Notes: generated by a model from the letters alone, not told the origin. A DNA stretch of 64,000 nt from SZUA-36 sp963727635 (GCA_963727635.1 CAVSHP010000017.1:372001-436000); one strand, 5' to 3'; shown: positions 20,206 to 28,868, numbered from the stretch's first letter. A program made the numbers and translations.

Positions 20206-21093
20206 ATGAAACGTATTTCTTCCCAGAAATGGGTCCTTTCTTATTTCCTCGTATATTCGCTTTTATTCAGCATCACTTCCTTTGCCGGTAATCCGCTCAT
20301 CACTGGCAGTTTCTCAGGCATCTGGGATCAGCCCGAACAGGAAAGCCAGGGTATTATCCTGCAGATTGGCGAGCAGGCCGGAGATGAGAAAGTCGGCATT
20401 GCTTACTGGTTTACCTATGGACCGGACCTGAAAACGGCGTGGTATCTCGGTGTCGGGCCGGTCACGGGTAATGAAATCAGCATGACGTTGTATACCGCTT
20501 CAGATATCGGCTTCATGGCTGCAAACCTGGAAGGTGACGAGTCGGTTATACCGGTCGGTACACTGGACCTCGTGTTTCATAACTGTAACCAGGGGCAGGC
20601 CAGCTACACGTTTAATGCGGTGGAAGTGGATGGCGAGGTCGTGGTTGAGGCAGACTCTGGCGAGTTTCCAATCAAACGTATCAGCAGTATTTATCACCAG
20701 CGTTGCAGCGGTGGTATTTCGGATGACACGCCAAAGGGCGGCAAACCCCTGGATCTCGATGTCGATCTAATGCCCGTGGCTGAGGACTCCAACGCCAAGG
20801 GCAAAGCCAAGTTCTGGGAACGGACCGACCGGACCGATTTCAAGGTCGAGGTCGAAAATCTGGATGACGGCAACTATACGCTGGAAATTTGTGGCGGAAC
20901 CGATGCTGCAGTGCAGTTTGAGATGCCGGTTGCGCTGGGTGTGGGTGAACTGGAATTCCGTAGCCCGGTCAGTGACGGCAAGCTGGACCTGAACTTTGAT
21001 CCACGTGATTGCATGATCGATTTGCTCAGCGGAGAAAGCGTGGTGCTGACTTCCGGCGACGAAGTGCTAAGTGAGAAAAATAAAGGCAAGTAA
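20206..21093 (+). CDS. Secreted protein with a G-I-W / W-[YF]-T-Y-G / A-W-Y module (unknown function)
   Basis: 295 aa with a Sec signal peptide (residues 1-27, ending SITSFAG). Residues about 35-175 form a beta-rich module with SGIWDQPEQESQG, AYWFTYGPDLKTAWYLGVGP and a Cys pair. The same pattern occurs twice at the C-terminus of the S8 protease at 7024-11230. Residues about 180-295 (DLDVDLMPVAEDSNAKGKAKFWER to the end) look like a separate acidic beta domain. The tail is polar. I do not recognise a named family; it is probably periplasmic or extracellular. No operon partner. Confidence 0.7.
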   Translation: MKRISSQKWVLSYFLVYSLLFSITSFAGNPLITGSFSGIWDQPEQESQGIILQIGEQAGDEKVGIAYWFTYGPDLKTAWYLGVGPVTGNEISMTLYTASDIGFMAANLEGDESVIPVGTLDLVFHNCNQGQASYTFNAVEVDGEVVVEADSGEFPIKRISSIYHQRCSGGISDDTPKGGKPLDLDVDLMPVAEDSNAKGKAKFWERTDRTDFKVEVENLDDGNYTLEICGGTDAAVQFEMPVALGVGELEFRSPVSDGKLDLNFDPRDCMIDLLSGESVVLTSGDEVLSEKNKGK

Positions 21094-21199
21094 GTACCAG
21101 TTTACGCTCTGACAAGTTGCAGGTGCAGGTTCGTCTCCGCTTTCGAGAAGGCGAACCTGCACACCATCCGCAGATTCAGACAACGCCTGTGACCCACCC

Positions 21200-21613
21200 C
21201 TATTCGGGATAAGCCGGGAAAACGGGAATGTCATCATCCGCGCAGGACCAGTTCACTTTCGATGCACAGAAGATACGCGCCTGGGGTTTGATATTGGGCT
21301 CCACATCGAGTGTACCGGCGGGTATAAACACCATCTGCATCCCTTCAATCGCACGTGGCAGCGGGCCGCCGCACACGGAGCAAAACGTGCGTGAAAATCG
21401 CAGGGCTTCCGGAATCTTGTAGATTTTGATCAGATCCGTATCACCCGTCCATTCCAGGACAGCGTCATTGACGAACAGGTTTGAAGCGTGACCGGTACCG
21501 GTTGCCTTGCGGCATCTTGAACAATGACAATGCATAAACCGGGCAGGTTCGCCGATAACACTGTATTTGAGGGCTCCGCACAGGCAGGAACCATGCAGGG
21601 TTTGTTTGCTCAT
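21200..21613 (-). CDS. GFA/CENP-V family zinc protein (glutathione-dependent formaldehyde-activating-like)
   Basis: 137 aa. The conserved zinc cysteines are visible as GSCLCGALKY, MHCHCSRCRKATG and FCSVCGGPLP. The fold is shared with Gfa, which binds S-hydroxymethylglutathione, but many members have other or unknown roles. A true formaldehyde pathway (adhC, fghA) lies 2.5 kb away on the same strand, so a link is possible, not shown. A TTGCCTCC stretch just upstream of the start on this strand supplies a GGAGG ribosome site. Confidence 0.85.
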   Translation of the reverse strand: MSKQTLHGSCLCGALKYSVIGEPARFMHCHCSRCRKATGTGHASNLFVNDAVLEWTGDTDLIKIYKIPEALRFSRTFCSVCGGPLPRAIEGMQMVFIPAGTLDVEPNIKPQARIFCASKVNWSCADDDIPVFPAYPE

Positions 21614-21640
21614 TTGTTGCCTCCTTCATTCAATGCTGGG

Positions 21641-22276
21641 TCAATCGTTGAGTAAATAATCCGGTCGGGCGACGCCGGGCAGATTATCCGGCGCATCCAC
21701 GGGCTCACCCTTGCTTAGCTCCAGTGGTACCACGCCGGCCCAGACAGGCGTGTCGAGGTCGGACTTCGAATCCACCGGCGGTCCCGTTCTGCACTTTGTG
21801 CTAAACGTATCAATCGGCAGTACCAGCAGGCTGGTGGCATTGAGTTCCTTGATCGTGGATTGCCGCAGATCGGCCCTGCGTCCGGGCATCAGGTGGTCGA
21901 CCAGGGTCTGGACGCACCGCCGTTTCTCTTCAATATTGAAAATCGGCTGCGCGGTGCCAAAAACCATCACGGAGCGGTAATTCATGGATGAGTTAAAAGT
22001 CGATCGTGCGTAAACAAGACCATCGAAATGCGTCACGGTAACGCAGCAAGACAGACCGGATGAGAGATTGTTGATCAGGCGACTGGCGACCGATCCGTGT
22101 ATCAGCAACTGCCTGCCCATGCGTGCATAAGCCATGGGTACGACATAGGCTTGCCCGTCCACGACAAAACCGACATGGCACACCTTGCCGGCATCAAGAA
22201 TTTTGCAGGCCAACTTGAAATCATGGCTGCCGCGTTTTGGCTCGCGTTTGAATTTTATGTCAGGTTTTTGTGTCAT
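21641..22276 (-). CDS. Pyridoxamine 5'-phosphate oxidase-related FMN split-barrel protein (NimA-like)
   Basis: About 211 aa from the ATG at 22276 (MTQKPDIKFKREPKRG). A longer start at 22327 is possible but less family-like. The core CHVGFVVDGQAYVVPMAYARMGRQLLIHG, the SSGLSCCVTVTHFDGLVYARS stretch and YRSVMVFG match the PNPOx-like, NimA-type flavin reductase group. Substrate unknown. It is followed 27 bp later by the GFA-family gene and is likely co-transcribed with it. Confidence 0.85.
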   Translation of the reverse strand: MTQKPDIKFKREPKRGSHDFKLACKILDAGKVCHVGFVVDGQAYVVPMAYARMGRQLLIHGSVASRLINNLSSGLSCCVTVTHFDGLVYARSTFNSSMNYRSVMVFGTAQPIFNIEEKRRCVQTLVDHLMPGRRADLRQSTIKELNATSLLVLPIDTFSTKCRTGPPVDSKSDLDTPVWAGVVPLELSKGEPVDAPDNLPGVARPDYLLND

Positions 22277-22599
22277 CGCGGTCTCTTCTGATATGAGTGT
22301 AGTTCTCGACATGCTACCTTGTCGCACGGTCAGGTGCCTGTCTGACTTGACCTGATCGTAGCGATGGAAATCCGATTTGAGTCAGATTTTTCGATCTTTT
22401 AAGGAGAATAGCAACGCTATTTGATGCAAAAGAGCGAGAAATCTGGCCAAACTCGGTTTTTCCGCACGACTGCATGGATGCAGGAGGTAGAGCAACGCAG
22501 GAGCTGTTTGCCGAGTAGATCATGTTAAGTCAGACAGGCTCCCGGATGTCATCTTTGTGTTTTAATGGTGCGCGGGCGCTTTCAGATTGGTAATCCAGC
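22277..22599. other. Divergent intergenic region carrying a CTGCATGGATGCAG palindrome
   Basis: 323 bp between the FMN-barrel gene and atl. It contains the perfect palindrome CTGCAT-GG-ATGCAG at 22470-22483, which shares the CATCC(A/C)TG core with palindromes in the 23.6-24.0 kb region. No promoter could be assigned with confidence. Confidence 0.5.
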
Positions 22600-22974
22600 A
22601 TGAACCCAGACAACGAAACTGAGAAAATTACCGATGTAAATTGGTATAGGAACGTATGGAAGGTGGTCTCCGAGATACCGCCTGGGCACGTCCTGACCTA
22701 CGGTGAGGTGGCACGTTTGTCCGGCAAAGCGGGTGCCGCACGGCGTGTCAGCCAGGCCTTGCGGCGCGCCCCGCGTGGTATGCAGCTACCCTGGCACAGG
22801 GTAATCAACTCACAGGGGAAAATCTCTTTTCCGCAAGACTCCAGCGGTTGGACAAAACAAAAGGATCTGCTTGAAAGTGAGGGCGTTATTTTTTTGAATG
22901 GCAAGATCAACCTGGACCGATTCGGATACCGCGGCGCCGTTGACCGTTTGTTGTGGGGGGATGAGTACCCGTGA
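22600..22974 (+). CDS. Alkyltransferase-like (ATL) DNA repair protein
   Basis: 124 aa with the MGMT C-terminal DNA-binding fold: PPGHVLTYGEVARLSGKAGAARRVSQALRRAP, then PWHRVINSQGKISFP. The alkyl-acceptor Cys of the PCHRV motif is replaced by Trp, which defines ATL proteins. These bind O6-alkylguanine and hand it to nucleotide excision repair rather than repairing it directly. The stop overlaps the start of the next gene by 4 bases. Confidence 0.9.
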   Translation: MNPDNETEKITDVNWYRNVWKVVSEIPPGHVLTYGEVARLSGKAGAARRVSQALRRAPRGMQLPWHRVINSQGKISFPQDSSGWTKQKDLLESEGVIFLNGKINLDRFGYRGAVDRLLWGDEYP

Positions 22975-23507
22975 CCGGCAAGCTCAAATCCGCCTGGAAA
23001 AGATTGCGCGCAAATTTCTGGGCTTCGCTGGCGGTTGATGTAGTGCTGCTAATCGCAGTCTTCGTGCTGATCAGCATGTGGCAGACACGCAATCTGCCGG
23101 ATGACGATAACACGCCTTCCCTGGAATTGAGCTGGCTGGATGACATGCGGGCCGATACCATGATGGTTCCCGGCCAGACGGGTGTCGTGTACTTTTTCGC
23201 CCCGTGGTGTTTCTATTGCCGTCACAGCATCGACAACCTCGATGAACTGGTGTCCAGCGGTCAGTTGGCCTGGGCCCGGGTGGTTGCACTGGATTACGAA
23301 GACATCGATGAAGTACGCGCATTCATAAAGGAAACCGGTGTGCATCTGCCGGTATTGCTGGGTGGCCCGCAAACATCAGCTGACTGGCAGATCCGCGGCT
23401 TTCCAACCTATTTCGTCATCGACGGTGACGGCAAAATCGTCAGCCGCTCCGTGGGTTATTCAACCAAAATCGGCCTGCAGGCCAGAGCGTGGCTGAATAA
23501 AGACTAG
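22971..23507 (+). CDS. Membrane-anchored TlpA-like thioredoxin
   Basis: 178 aa. An N-terminal TM anchor (about residues 19-40) precedes a periplasmic thioredoxin domain with the active site FFAPWCFYCRHS (CFYC) and the cis-Pro segment GFPTYFVID. CFYC is an unusual dipeptide for this family. It is coupled to the ATL gene by an ATGA-type overlap. The partner protein is unknown; a role in protecting or maturing exported thiols is inferred from the fold only. Confidence 0.85.
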   Translation: MTGKLKSAWKRLRANFWASLAVDVVLLIAVFVLISMWQTRNLPDDDNTPSLELSWLDDMRADTMMVPGQTGVVYFFAPWCFYCRHSIDNLDELVSSGQLAWARVVALDYEDIDEVRAFIKETGVHLPVLLGGPQTSADWQIRGFPTYFVIDGDGKIVSRSVGYSTKIGLQARAWLNKD

Positions 23508-24047
23508 TGATACAGACGATGCCTGGTGTTTTGACCCGCTTATTGTGTGGTTTCATTTGAGTCCGTGCGCTCAACAGGTCGGGTGGACTTCATTGCCCAG
23601 GCTTATCCGGCCCTGCGGGCTACCCTCAGCCAGGATTCCGCCTGATCGGGACCGCGCTGGCGGTACATCCCTGTACCGTCAGCGCTTGATTTTCATCCAT
23701 GAAAATCATCCCTGGCGAAATCCCGTCTTCGGCGGATAAATGGGCACTGAAGTCCACCCGGCCTGCTGAGCTCTTCAGCTGAAAGCTATGCACCCTGGTT
23801 CAGACCCGGCAGGTGGTTGCTGGCTGGGCGAACTTTGAAGCGCCGAGTAGACAGACGGATCAGGGGCGATCGGGCAGGAAGCCCGATCGAGGCCGACCAG
23901 TACAGGATGTACTGTGAGGCCGGTCCCGTTAAGATCCGGCTGGCTGCGAGGGTAGTCCCGGATCTTGATCCGGGACCGCTGGCATGAGAGCACAGACAGC
24001 AAGCACCTGCTGGGTCCTTGCACCTTTGTCCCGTTACCAGCGAATAA
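23508..24047. repeat. Palindrome-rich intergenic region (nested inverted repeats)
   Basis: 540 bp without a credible gene. An outer inverted repeat (about 25 nt with two mismatches) pairs 23575-23599 with 23741-23765. Inside or beside it are short-loop hairpins. These are GCGCTGGCGGTACA-TCCC-TGTACCGTCAGCGC (23654-23685), GATTTTCAT-CC-ATGAAAATC (23688-23707), CGATCGGGC-AGGAA-GCCCGATCG (23867-23889), CAGTACA-GGA-TGTACTG (23898-23914) and GTCCCGGATC-TT-GATCCGGGAC (23955-23976). The pattern resembles composite REP/BIME elements or a folded non-coding element. Confidence 0.8.
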
Positions 24048-24896
24048 TCAGTCCAATAACCCCAATGCTTTCGCGTGGTACAGCAGGTGGTCGTCTATAA
24101 AGCTGGCGATAAAGAAATAGCTGTGGTCATAGCCCTCCTGCATACGCACTTGCAGCGGGTGATGGGTGCAGATACAGGCTTGTTCCAGGCTGCCCGGTTT
24201 CAGTTCTTCACCAAGGAAATCGTCATCGGTTCCCTGGTCGATCAATATATGCAGTTGTTTCCTAACGCTGCACACCAGTTGCGTGGCATCCCAGTCACGC
24301 CATGTGTTGCGGTCTTCGCCGAGGTATTGACTGAAAGCCTTGACACCCCAGGGTGATTCCGATGGGTGGCATATCGGTGCAAAGGCGGAAACCGACTGGT
24401 AGGACTGCGGGTCTTTCAGGGCGCACATCAGGGCGCCGTGGCCACCCATCGAGTGGCCGCTGACACTGCGTTTATCCGTTACCGGCAGTTCCGCTTCCAC
24501 CAGCGCAGGCAGTTCTTTGCTGACGTAGTCGTACATGTGGTAGTGACCGGACCAGGGTGGCTGGATGGCATTGATATAAAATCCGGCGCCGGAACCAAAA
24601 TCCCAGTCGTCGTGTTCACCCGGCAGATTGGTGCCGCGCGGACTGGTGTCCGGGCAGACGATGGCCAGACCGAGTTCGGACGCCAGTCGCTGTGCACCGG
24701 CTTTCTGGGCGAAGTTTTCATCCGTACAGGTAAGACCCGAAAGCCAGTATAAAACGGGTACCGGGGCAGTCTCGGCTTGCGGCGGCAGGAATACGCCAAA
24801 AGTCATGTCGCAATTAAGTGAGGATGAATGGTGCTGGTAACGGTTTTGCCAGCCACCGTGTACCCTGTTGCGTGAAATTTCCGTGATTGCAGTCAT
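24048..24896 (-). CDS. fghA: S-formylglutathione hydrolase
   Basis: 282 aa esterase-D family alpha/beta hydrolase with nucleophile motif SGHSMGGHGAL (Ser near 150), YWLSGLTCTDENF near residue 50 and the catalytic His in GYDHSYFF. It releases formate and GSH from S-formylglutathione, the second step of formaldehyde oxidation. It lies 16 bp downstream of adhC in one operon. Confidence 0.96.
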   Translation of the reverse strand: MTAITEISRNRVHGGWQNRYQHHSSSLNCDMTFGVFLPPQAETAPVPVLYWLSGLTCTDENFAQKAGAQRLASELGLAIVCPDTSPRGTNLPGEHDDWDFGSGAGFYINAIQPPWSGHYHMYDYVSKELPALVEAELPVTDKRSVSGHSMGGHGALMCALKDPQSYQSVSAFAPICHPSESPWGVKAFSQYLGEDRNTWRDWDATQLVCSVRKQLHILIDQGTDDDFLGEELKPGSLEQACICTHHPLQVRMQEGYDHSYFFIASFIDDHLLYHAKALGLLD

Positions 24897-24912
24897 ATGG
24901 ATGCCGCCGCCC

Positions 24913-26022
24913 TTAGTAGATGACGACCGAACGAATACTCTTGCCTTCGTGCATCAGGTCAAATGCCCTGTTGATGTCTTCAAGACCCATGGTATGCGTG
25001 ACCATGTCATCGATATTGATCTTGCCGTTCATGTAGTTGTCCACGTAGCCCGGTAATTCGCTGCGCCCGCGGACGCCACCAAAGGCAGTGCCACGCCAGA
25101 CCCGGCCCGTGACCAGCTGAAACGGCCGGGTGCTGATTTCCTGACCGGCGCCGGCCACGCCGATGATGACGGACTCGCCCCAGCCTTTGTGGCAGCATTC
25201 GAGCGCAGAGCGCATGACCTTGGTGTTGCCGATGCATTCAAAGGAGTAATCGACCCCGCCACCGGTCAGTTCGACGATGACATCCTGGATGGGCTGATCA
25301 TATTTGGATGGATTGACGAAGTCGGTGGCGCCGAGCATTTTTGCCATTTCAAACTTGTCGTCATTCAGATCGATGGCAAGTATTCGGCCTGCACCCGCCA
25401 TAACGGCGCCCTGTACGACACTCAGTCCAATACCACCGAGGCCGAAAACCGCGACGCTGGCGCCCGCTTCAACTTTGGCGGTGTTCAAGACTGCGCCAAT
25501 GCCGGTCGTGATGCCGCATCCGAGCAGGCAGACCTTGTCCAGTGGCGCTTCGGGATTTATTTTTGCGACCGAAATTTCGGGCATGACGCTGTATTCCGAA
25601 AATGTCGAGGTGCCCATGTAGTGGAACAGTGTTTCACCCTTGCGTGAAAACCGCGAGGTGCCGTCGGGCATCAGGCCCTGGCCCTGGGTGGTGCGAATCG
25701 CCTGGCACAGATTGGTTTTCCCCGACAGGCAGAAACTGCATTTGCCGCATTCGGGCGTGTACAGCGGTATCACGTGGTCGCCGACCTTGACGCTGGTGAC
25801 CCCCGCGCCTACTTCTTCGACAACACCGCCGCCTTCGTGCCCCAGGATGGACGGAAAAATGCCTTCGGGATCACTGCCCGACAGGGTGTAAGCGTCGGTG
25901 TGGCAGACACCGGTGGCGACCATGCGAACCATGACCTCGCCAGCCTTCGGCCCCTGTACGTCAACTTCGGTAATCTCGAGTGGTTGCCCGGCCTTGAAGG
26001 CGACTGCGGCACGTGATTTCAT
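24913..26022 (-). CDS. adhC: S-(hydroxymethyl)glutathione dehydrogenase (class III alcohol dehydrogenase)
   Basis: 369 aa, the class III length. Catalytic zinc ligands are in GVCHTDAYT and GHEGGGVVEEVG, the structural zinc cysteines in CGKCSFCLSGKTNLC, and the NAD-binding motif is GLGGIGLSV. It oxidises S-hydroxymethylglutathione to S-formylglutathione and also works as GSNO reductase. With fghA it forms the standard GSH-dependent formaldehyde detoxification operon. Confidence 0.97.
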   Translation of the reverse strand: MKSRAAVAFKAGQPLEITEVDVQGPKAGEVMVRMVATGVCHTDAYTLSGSDPEGIFPSILGHEGGGVVEEVGAGVTSVKVGDHVIPLYTPECGKCSFCLSGKTNLCQAIRTTQGQGLMPDGTSRFSRKGETLFHYMGTSTFSEYSVMPEISVAKINPEAPLDKVCLLGCGITTGIGAVLNTAKVEAGASVAVFGLGGIGLSVVQGAVMAGAGRILAIDLNDDKFEMAKMLGATDFVNPSKYDQPIQDVIVELTGGGVDYSFECIGNTKVMRSALECCHKGWGESVIIGVAGAGQEISTRPFQLVTGRVWRGTAFGGVRGRSELPGYVDNYMNGKINIDDMVTHTMGLEDINRAFDLMHEGKSIRSVVIY

Positions 26023-26103
26023 ATTTTATATCTCCTTGTCCGGGGGGGTGAGGGCTGGCATTTATAAGCCGTCAGCACCTGGTAAATTATTATAGCCTGT
26101 GGT

Positions 26104-27231
26104 TCATTCCCATAAAGGGTCGACCGCTATCAGGATAAATTCGCTGTTGTCCGGTTGTGTACCGCTGTTGTCACGCGCCTGTCCAAGGGGGTAGTTGTTG
26201 TCGTTGACAATCCCCAGTGTAGTTGCATCCAGGACAACGAGACCCTCAATGGTCCAGAACGGAAACCTAAACAGCTGGTTGCCGTCGCGGTTCAGGTCGT
26301 CGGGGTCGCTGATGTTTAACAGGTCGGCGACCGGGTATTTAAGCAGATAACCGTCCGCGTCCAGTTGTTCAAAATCGACCCGGTATATTTTTTTGATAAC
26401 GGCCTTTGCACCTTCACCCGAGTCCCGTTCGACCACCAGTCCGCCGGTTTTCGAAAACATGGTGAAGTCGCCGATCGCGGTGGCGCCATTGTCGAGGTGA
26501 TAACGGAAACTGGGGCTGGTCGCATGCTTGTTGACGAATTGTTGCTTTTCAATATCGAAGGTGTAGATGTTAAGCCCGGGTCCCGAGCCCTCAAGCGCGC
26601 CTTCCAACATGGGGTAGAGCCATTTGCCATCGGCTGATATGGCCATGCCCTCGAAACCGCGCGAACGTGGCAGGCTGGCGGGCTCACCGGTCGGGTTATC
26701 CACAGAATTCAGCCCCGCCAGTTTGAAAGGCGGGGTCAGCATCACGCCATCGGCGCTGAAATGCACCAGCGAAGGGTTGAACTCCTCACCAATCCAGTAA
26801 CTGCCATCGGCGACCTTGCGGAATGATTCCGGATCAAGGTCCGCACCCGTCAGCAGGCGGTCTTTGCGGGTGGCGGGGTAGGGCAGGAAAGAACCGGGAT
26901 CACTCAGGTGTATGACCCTGTCGACCCGGATGCTGCCTGCGCCACCCGTGGACGTACGAAAATCGACGCCAAGCTGGTAAATGCTCAACAGGTAATCGGC
27001 AGAATTTTCGCGGCTGCCAAAGCCGTTATCACTCAATGCAAACCAGCTGTCGTTTTCGCCCCTGAGCAGGGCTGAAAAGCCTTGCACGGGCTGTTGATCG
27101 ACAAATGGCGGTTGCCGGCCGTTGACTGGCTTTATGAACTGCCCGGACGTGGGTCCGGGCCTGAAAGTATCAGCGGGTAGTTCAGCAAAACCGGTCAGTG
27201 TGGCAGCCTGTGACACCGCCGCCATCTGCAC
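26104..27231 (-). CDS. Exported esterase-like/phytase-like beta-propeller protein
   Basis: 375 aa from a GTG at 27231. The family features are QGFSALLRGENDSWFALSDNGFGSRENSADYLL, GEEFNPSLVHFSADG, RGFEGMAISADGKWLYPMLEGAL and IEGLVVLDATTLGIVNDNNYPLG, typical of the 'esterase-like activity of phytase' family. The residues upstream in frame (LSGLLVPLLVQMAAVSQAA) look like a signal-peptide core, but no ATG precedes them. The true start may be upstream of 27231 or hidden by an indel. Substrate unknown. Confidence 0.75.
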   Translation of the reverse strand: MQMAAVSQAATLTGFAELPADTFRPGPTSGQFIKPVNGRQPPFVDQQPVQGFSALLRGENDSWFALSDNGFGSRENSADYLLSIYQLGVDFRTSTGGAGSIRVDRVIHLSDPGSFLPYPATRKDRLLTGADLDPESFRKVADGSYWIGEEFNPSLVHFSADGVMLTPPFKLAGLNSVDNPTGEPASLPRSRGFEGMAISADGKWLYPMLEGALEGSGPGLNIYTFDIEKQQFVNKHATSPSFRYHLDNGATAIGDFTMFSKTGGLVVERDSGEGAKAVIKKIYRVDFEQLDADGYLLKYPVADLLNISDPDDLNRDGNQLFRFPFWTIEGLVVLDATTLGIVNDNNYPLGQARDNSGTQPDNSEFILIAVDPLWE

Positions 27232-27272
27232 CAGCAGCGGTACAAGTAACCCGGATAAGCCGCTTGGGAAAC

Positions 27273-27560
27273 CTAGGTATGTGCAATTTGTTTATCGGTA
27301 AACAGGTAGTCCTTCAGTTCGTGATCCAGACTTGGATCACGTCTGCGGATCCATTCCAGCACCATCGCGGCGTGCTCTTTCTCCTCATCGCGGTTGTGTG
27401 CGAGGATCGCGCGTAATTCGTCGTCCTTGCACGCATCGACGCGTTGGTTGTACCAGTCGACCGCCTCGAGTTCCTCCATTAACGATGTGATGGCGCGATG
27501 CATATCGCGGGTTTCATCGCTGAGTTCAGAAATGGGCTCGTGATAACCTTCGTTTGCCAT
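27273..27560 (-). CDS. Encapsulated-ferritin-type (EncFtn) ferroxidase, stand-alone
   Basis: 95 aa, two-helix ferritin-like half-domain. The EncFtn pattern is clear: HRAITSLMEELEAVDWYNQRVDA, then LAHNRDEEKEHAAMVLEWIRRRD, with the Glu and Glu-X-X-His iron ligands. Such proteins assemble into ring decamers with ferroxidase activity and are usually packed inside an encapsulin shell. Here the C-terminus stops at YLFTDKQIAHT. It lacks the long tail and the LGIGSL-like cargo peptide, and no HK97-type shell gene is adjacent. A ribosome site (GGAGACAAAC) precedes the ATG. Confidence 0.88.
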   Translation of the reverse strand: MANEGYHEPISELSDETRDMHRAITSLMEELEAVDWYNQRVDACKDDELRAILAHNRDEEKEHAAMVLEWIRRRDPSLDHELKDYLFTDKQIAHT

Positions 27561-27588
27561 GTTTGTCTCCTTTGAGCGGAATAAAAAA

Positions 27589-28416
27589 TCAGGAAGTCAC
27601 CTGGTGCAGATGTACGTCCCTTTGCGGAAATGGAATATTGCAACCGGCAGCTTCAAGTTCCAGCTTGGCGGTTTCCAGCACTTCGGCCAGCACCGTCCAG
27701 TAATCCTCGGTCTTGACCCAGGGTCTGACCACGAAATCCACACTGCTTTCACCGAGATTGTTGATAAAAATCTTGGTTTCCGGGGTGTCCAGCACCTTGG
27801 GGTTATCCTTGCAGACTTTTTTCAGAACACTTGCTGCCACTTTCAGGTCATCACTGTAACCAACACCTATGACCATATCCACGCGGCGGGTGTCCTTGGC
27901 AGAGAAGTTGGTGATGGCGCTGCCGTATACCAGGGAATTTGGAACGATGATCTGCTTGTTGTCCGGCGTGGTCAGGATGGTGCTGACGAGCTGAATCACA
28001 TCGACCGTACCGACGATACCGCCTGCATCAATAAAATCACCCTTGGTAAACGGCCGGAACAGCACCAGCATGACACCGGAGGCGAAATTGGACAGGGAAT
28101 CCTTCAATGCCAGACCGACCGCCAGGCCTGCAGCGCCGAGGACTGCGATGAAAGACGTCGCCGGAATGCCGAGCGTATCGACAGAAGCAATGATGGCGGC
28201 GACGATGATAAGAGTGGAAACGACGGTACCGAGAAAATCTACCAATACGTGGTCCACACCCCGCTTCTTCAATAACGAATCGAGCGCGCGTTGCACTCTG
28301 TGCGCGAGCCACTTGCCAACCACGAATATACCGATTGCGAGCAACAGGTTGATCGCCCCGTTGGTCAGCATATCCAGTAGTTCCGGGCTGGTGATATAGT
28401 TTTTGATTGCTTCCAT
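27589..28416 (-). CDS. mscS: Small-conductance mechanosensitive channel MscS
   Basis: 275 aa. Three N-terminal TM helices are followed by the pore helix GAAGLAVGLALKDSLSNFASGVMLVLFRPFTKGDFI and the cytoplasmic beta and alpha/beta domains. It releases solutes during hypoosmotic shock. It lies 28 bp upstream of the EncFtn gene on the same strand, so the two may share a transcript. Confidence 0.95.
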   Translation of the reverse strand: MEAIKNYITSPELLDMLTNGAINLLLAIGIFVVGKWLAHRVQRALDSLLKKRGVDHVLVDFLGTVVSTLIIVAAIIASVDTLGIPATSFIAVLGAAGLAVGLALKDSLSNFASGVMLVLFRPFTKGDFIDAGGIVGTVDVIQLVSTILTTPDNKQIIVPNSLVYGSAITNFSAKDTRRVDMVIGVGYSDDLKVAASVLKKVCKDNPKVLDTPETKIFINNLGESSVDFVVRPWVKTEDYWTVLAEVLETAKLELEAAGCNIPFPQRDVHLHQVTS

Positions 28417-28450
28417 TTATACCTCCTTATATCGTGTCAATCAATGGTTG

Positions 28451-28858
28451 TCAGACAAAGTCAGCATCTGACTCGAGTGCCTGTTCCATACGGTCCGCCA
28501 TCGGCGCAATGTGGCTGATAACGTATTCCAGTTCATCACTGTCCAGTGAAGAGTAGGCCAGGTTGGCGCACATTTTGACATAGGGAACACTCTCAAGGTC
28601 ACCCACCGCAAGGTATCCGACCCTCAGGACCAGGTTGATACGCAAGCATTTTTCCGCATCAAAATCCTCCAGCGGGCAGATCAGCGTTTCCACGCGCAGA
28701 TAGCGCCGGTTGTCGGCTGACTTGATTTCAGCAAGAAAAACACCTTGCATACGCTCGCTGTCCTTTATCGGACATTCGAATCCGAGTTGGAATGGTTCAT
28801 CCATGAACAACGTGTGGTTATCCATGACGTGTTTTCTTACTTCGGCAAAGGTTTCCAT
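28451..28858 (-). CDS. Hypothetical cytosolic protein, possibly YbjN/secretion-chaperone-like fold
   Basis: 135 aa from the ATG at 28858 (METFAEVRKHVMDN); a longer start would overlap the upstream SDR gene. No signal peptide or TM segment. The stretch RYLRVETLICPLEDFDAEKCLRINL, then a small hydrophobic strand and an acidic C-terminal helix (DELEYVISHIAPMADRMEQAL), resembles the layout of YbjN/type III chaperone-like proteins, but the resemblance is weak. It lies 10 bp after the SDR gene. Confidence 0.6.
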   Translation of the reverse strand: METFAEVRKHVMDNHTLFMDEPFQLGFECPIKDSERMQGVFLAEIKSADNRRYLRVETLICPLEDFDAEKCLRINLVLRVGYLAVGDLESVPYVKMCANLAYSSLDSDELEYVISHIAPMADRMEQALESDADFV

Positions 28859-28868
28859 GCATTTTTCC

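Noticed and set aside
23508..24047. Palindrome cluster as an integron attC array or CRISPR
   Set aside because: The hairpins have different stems and sizes, no regular spacers, and no integrase or cas gene is near.
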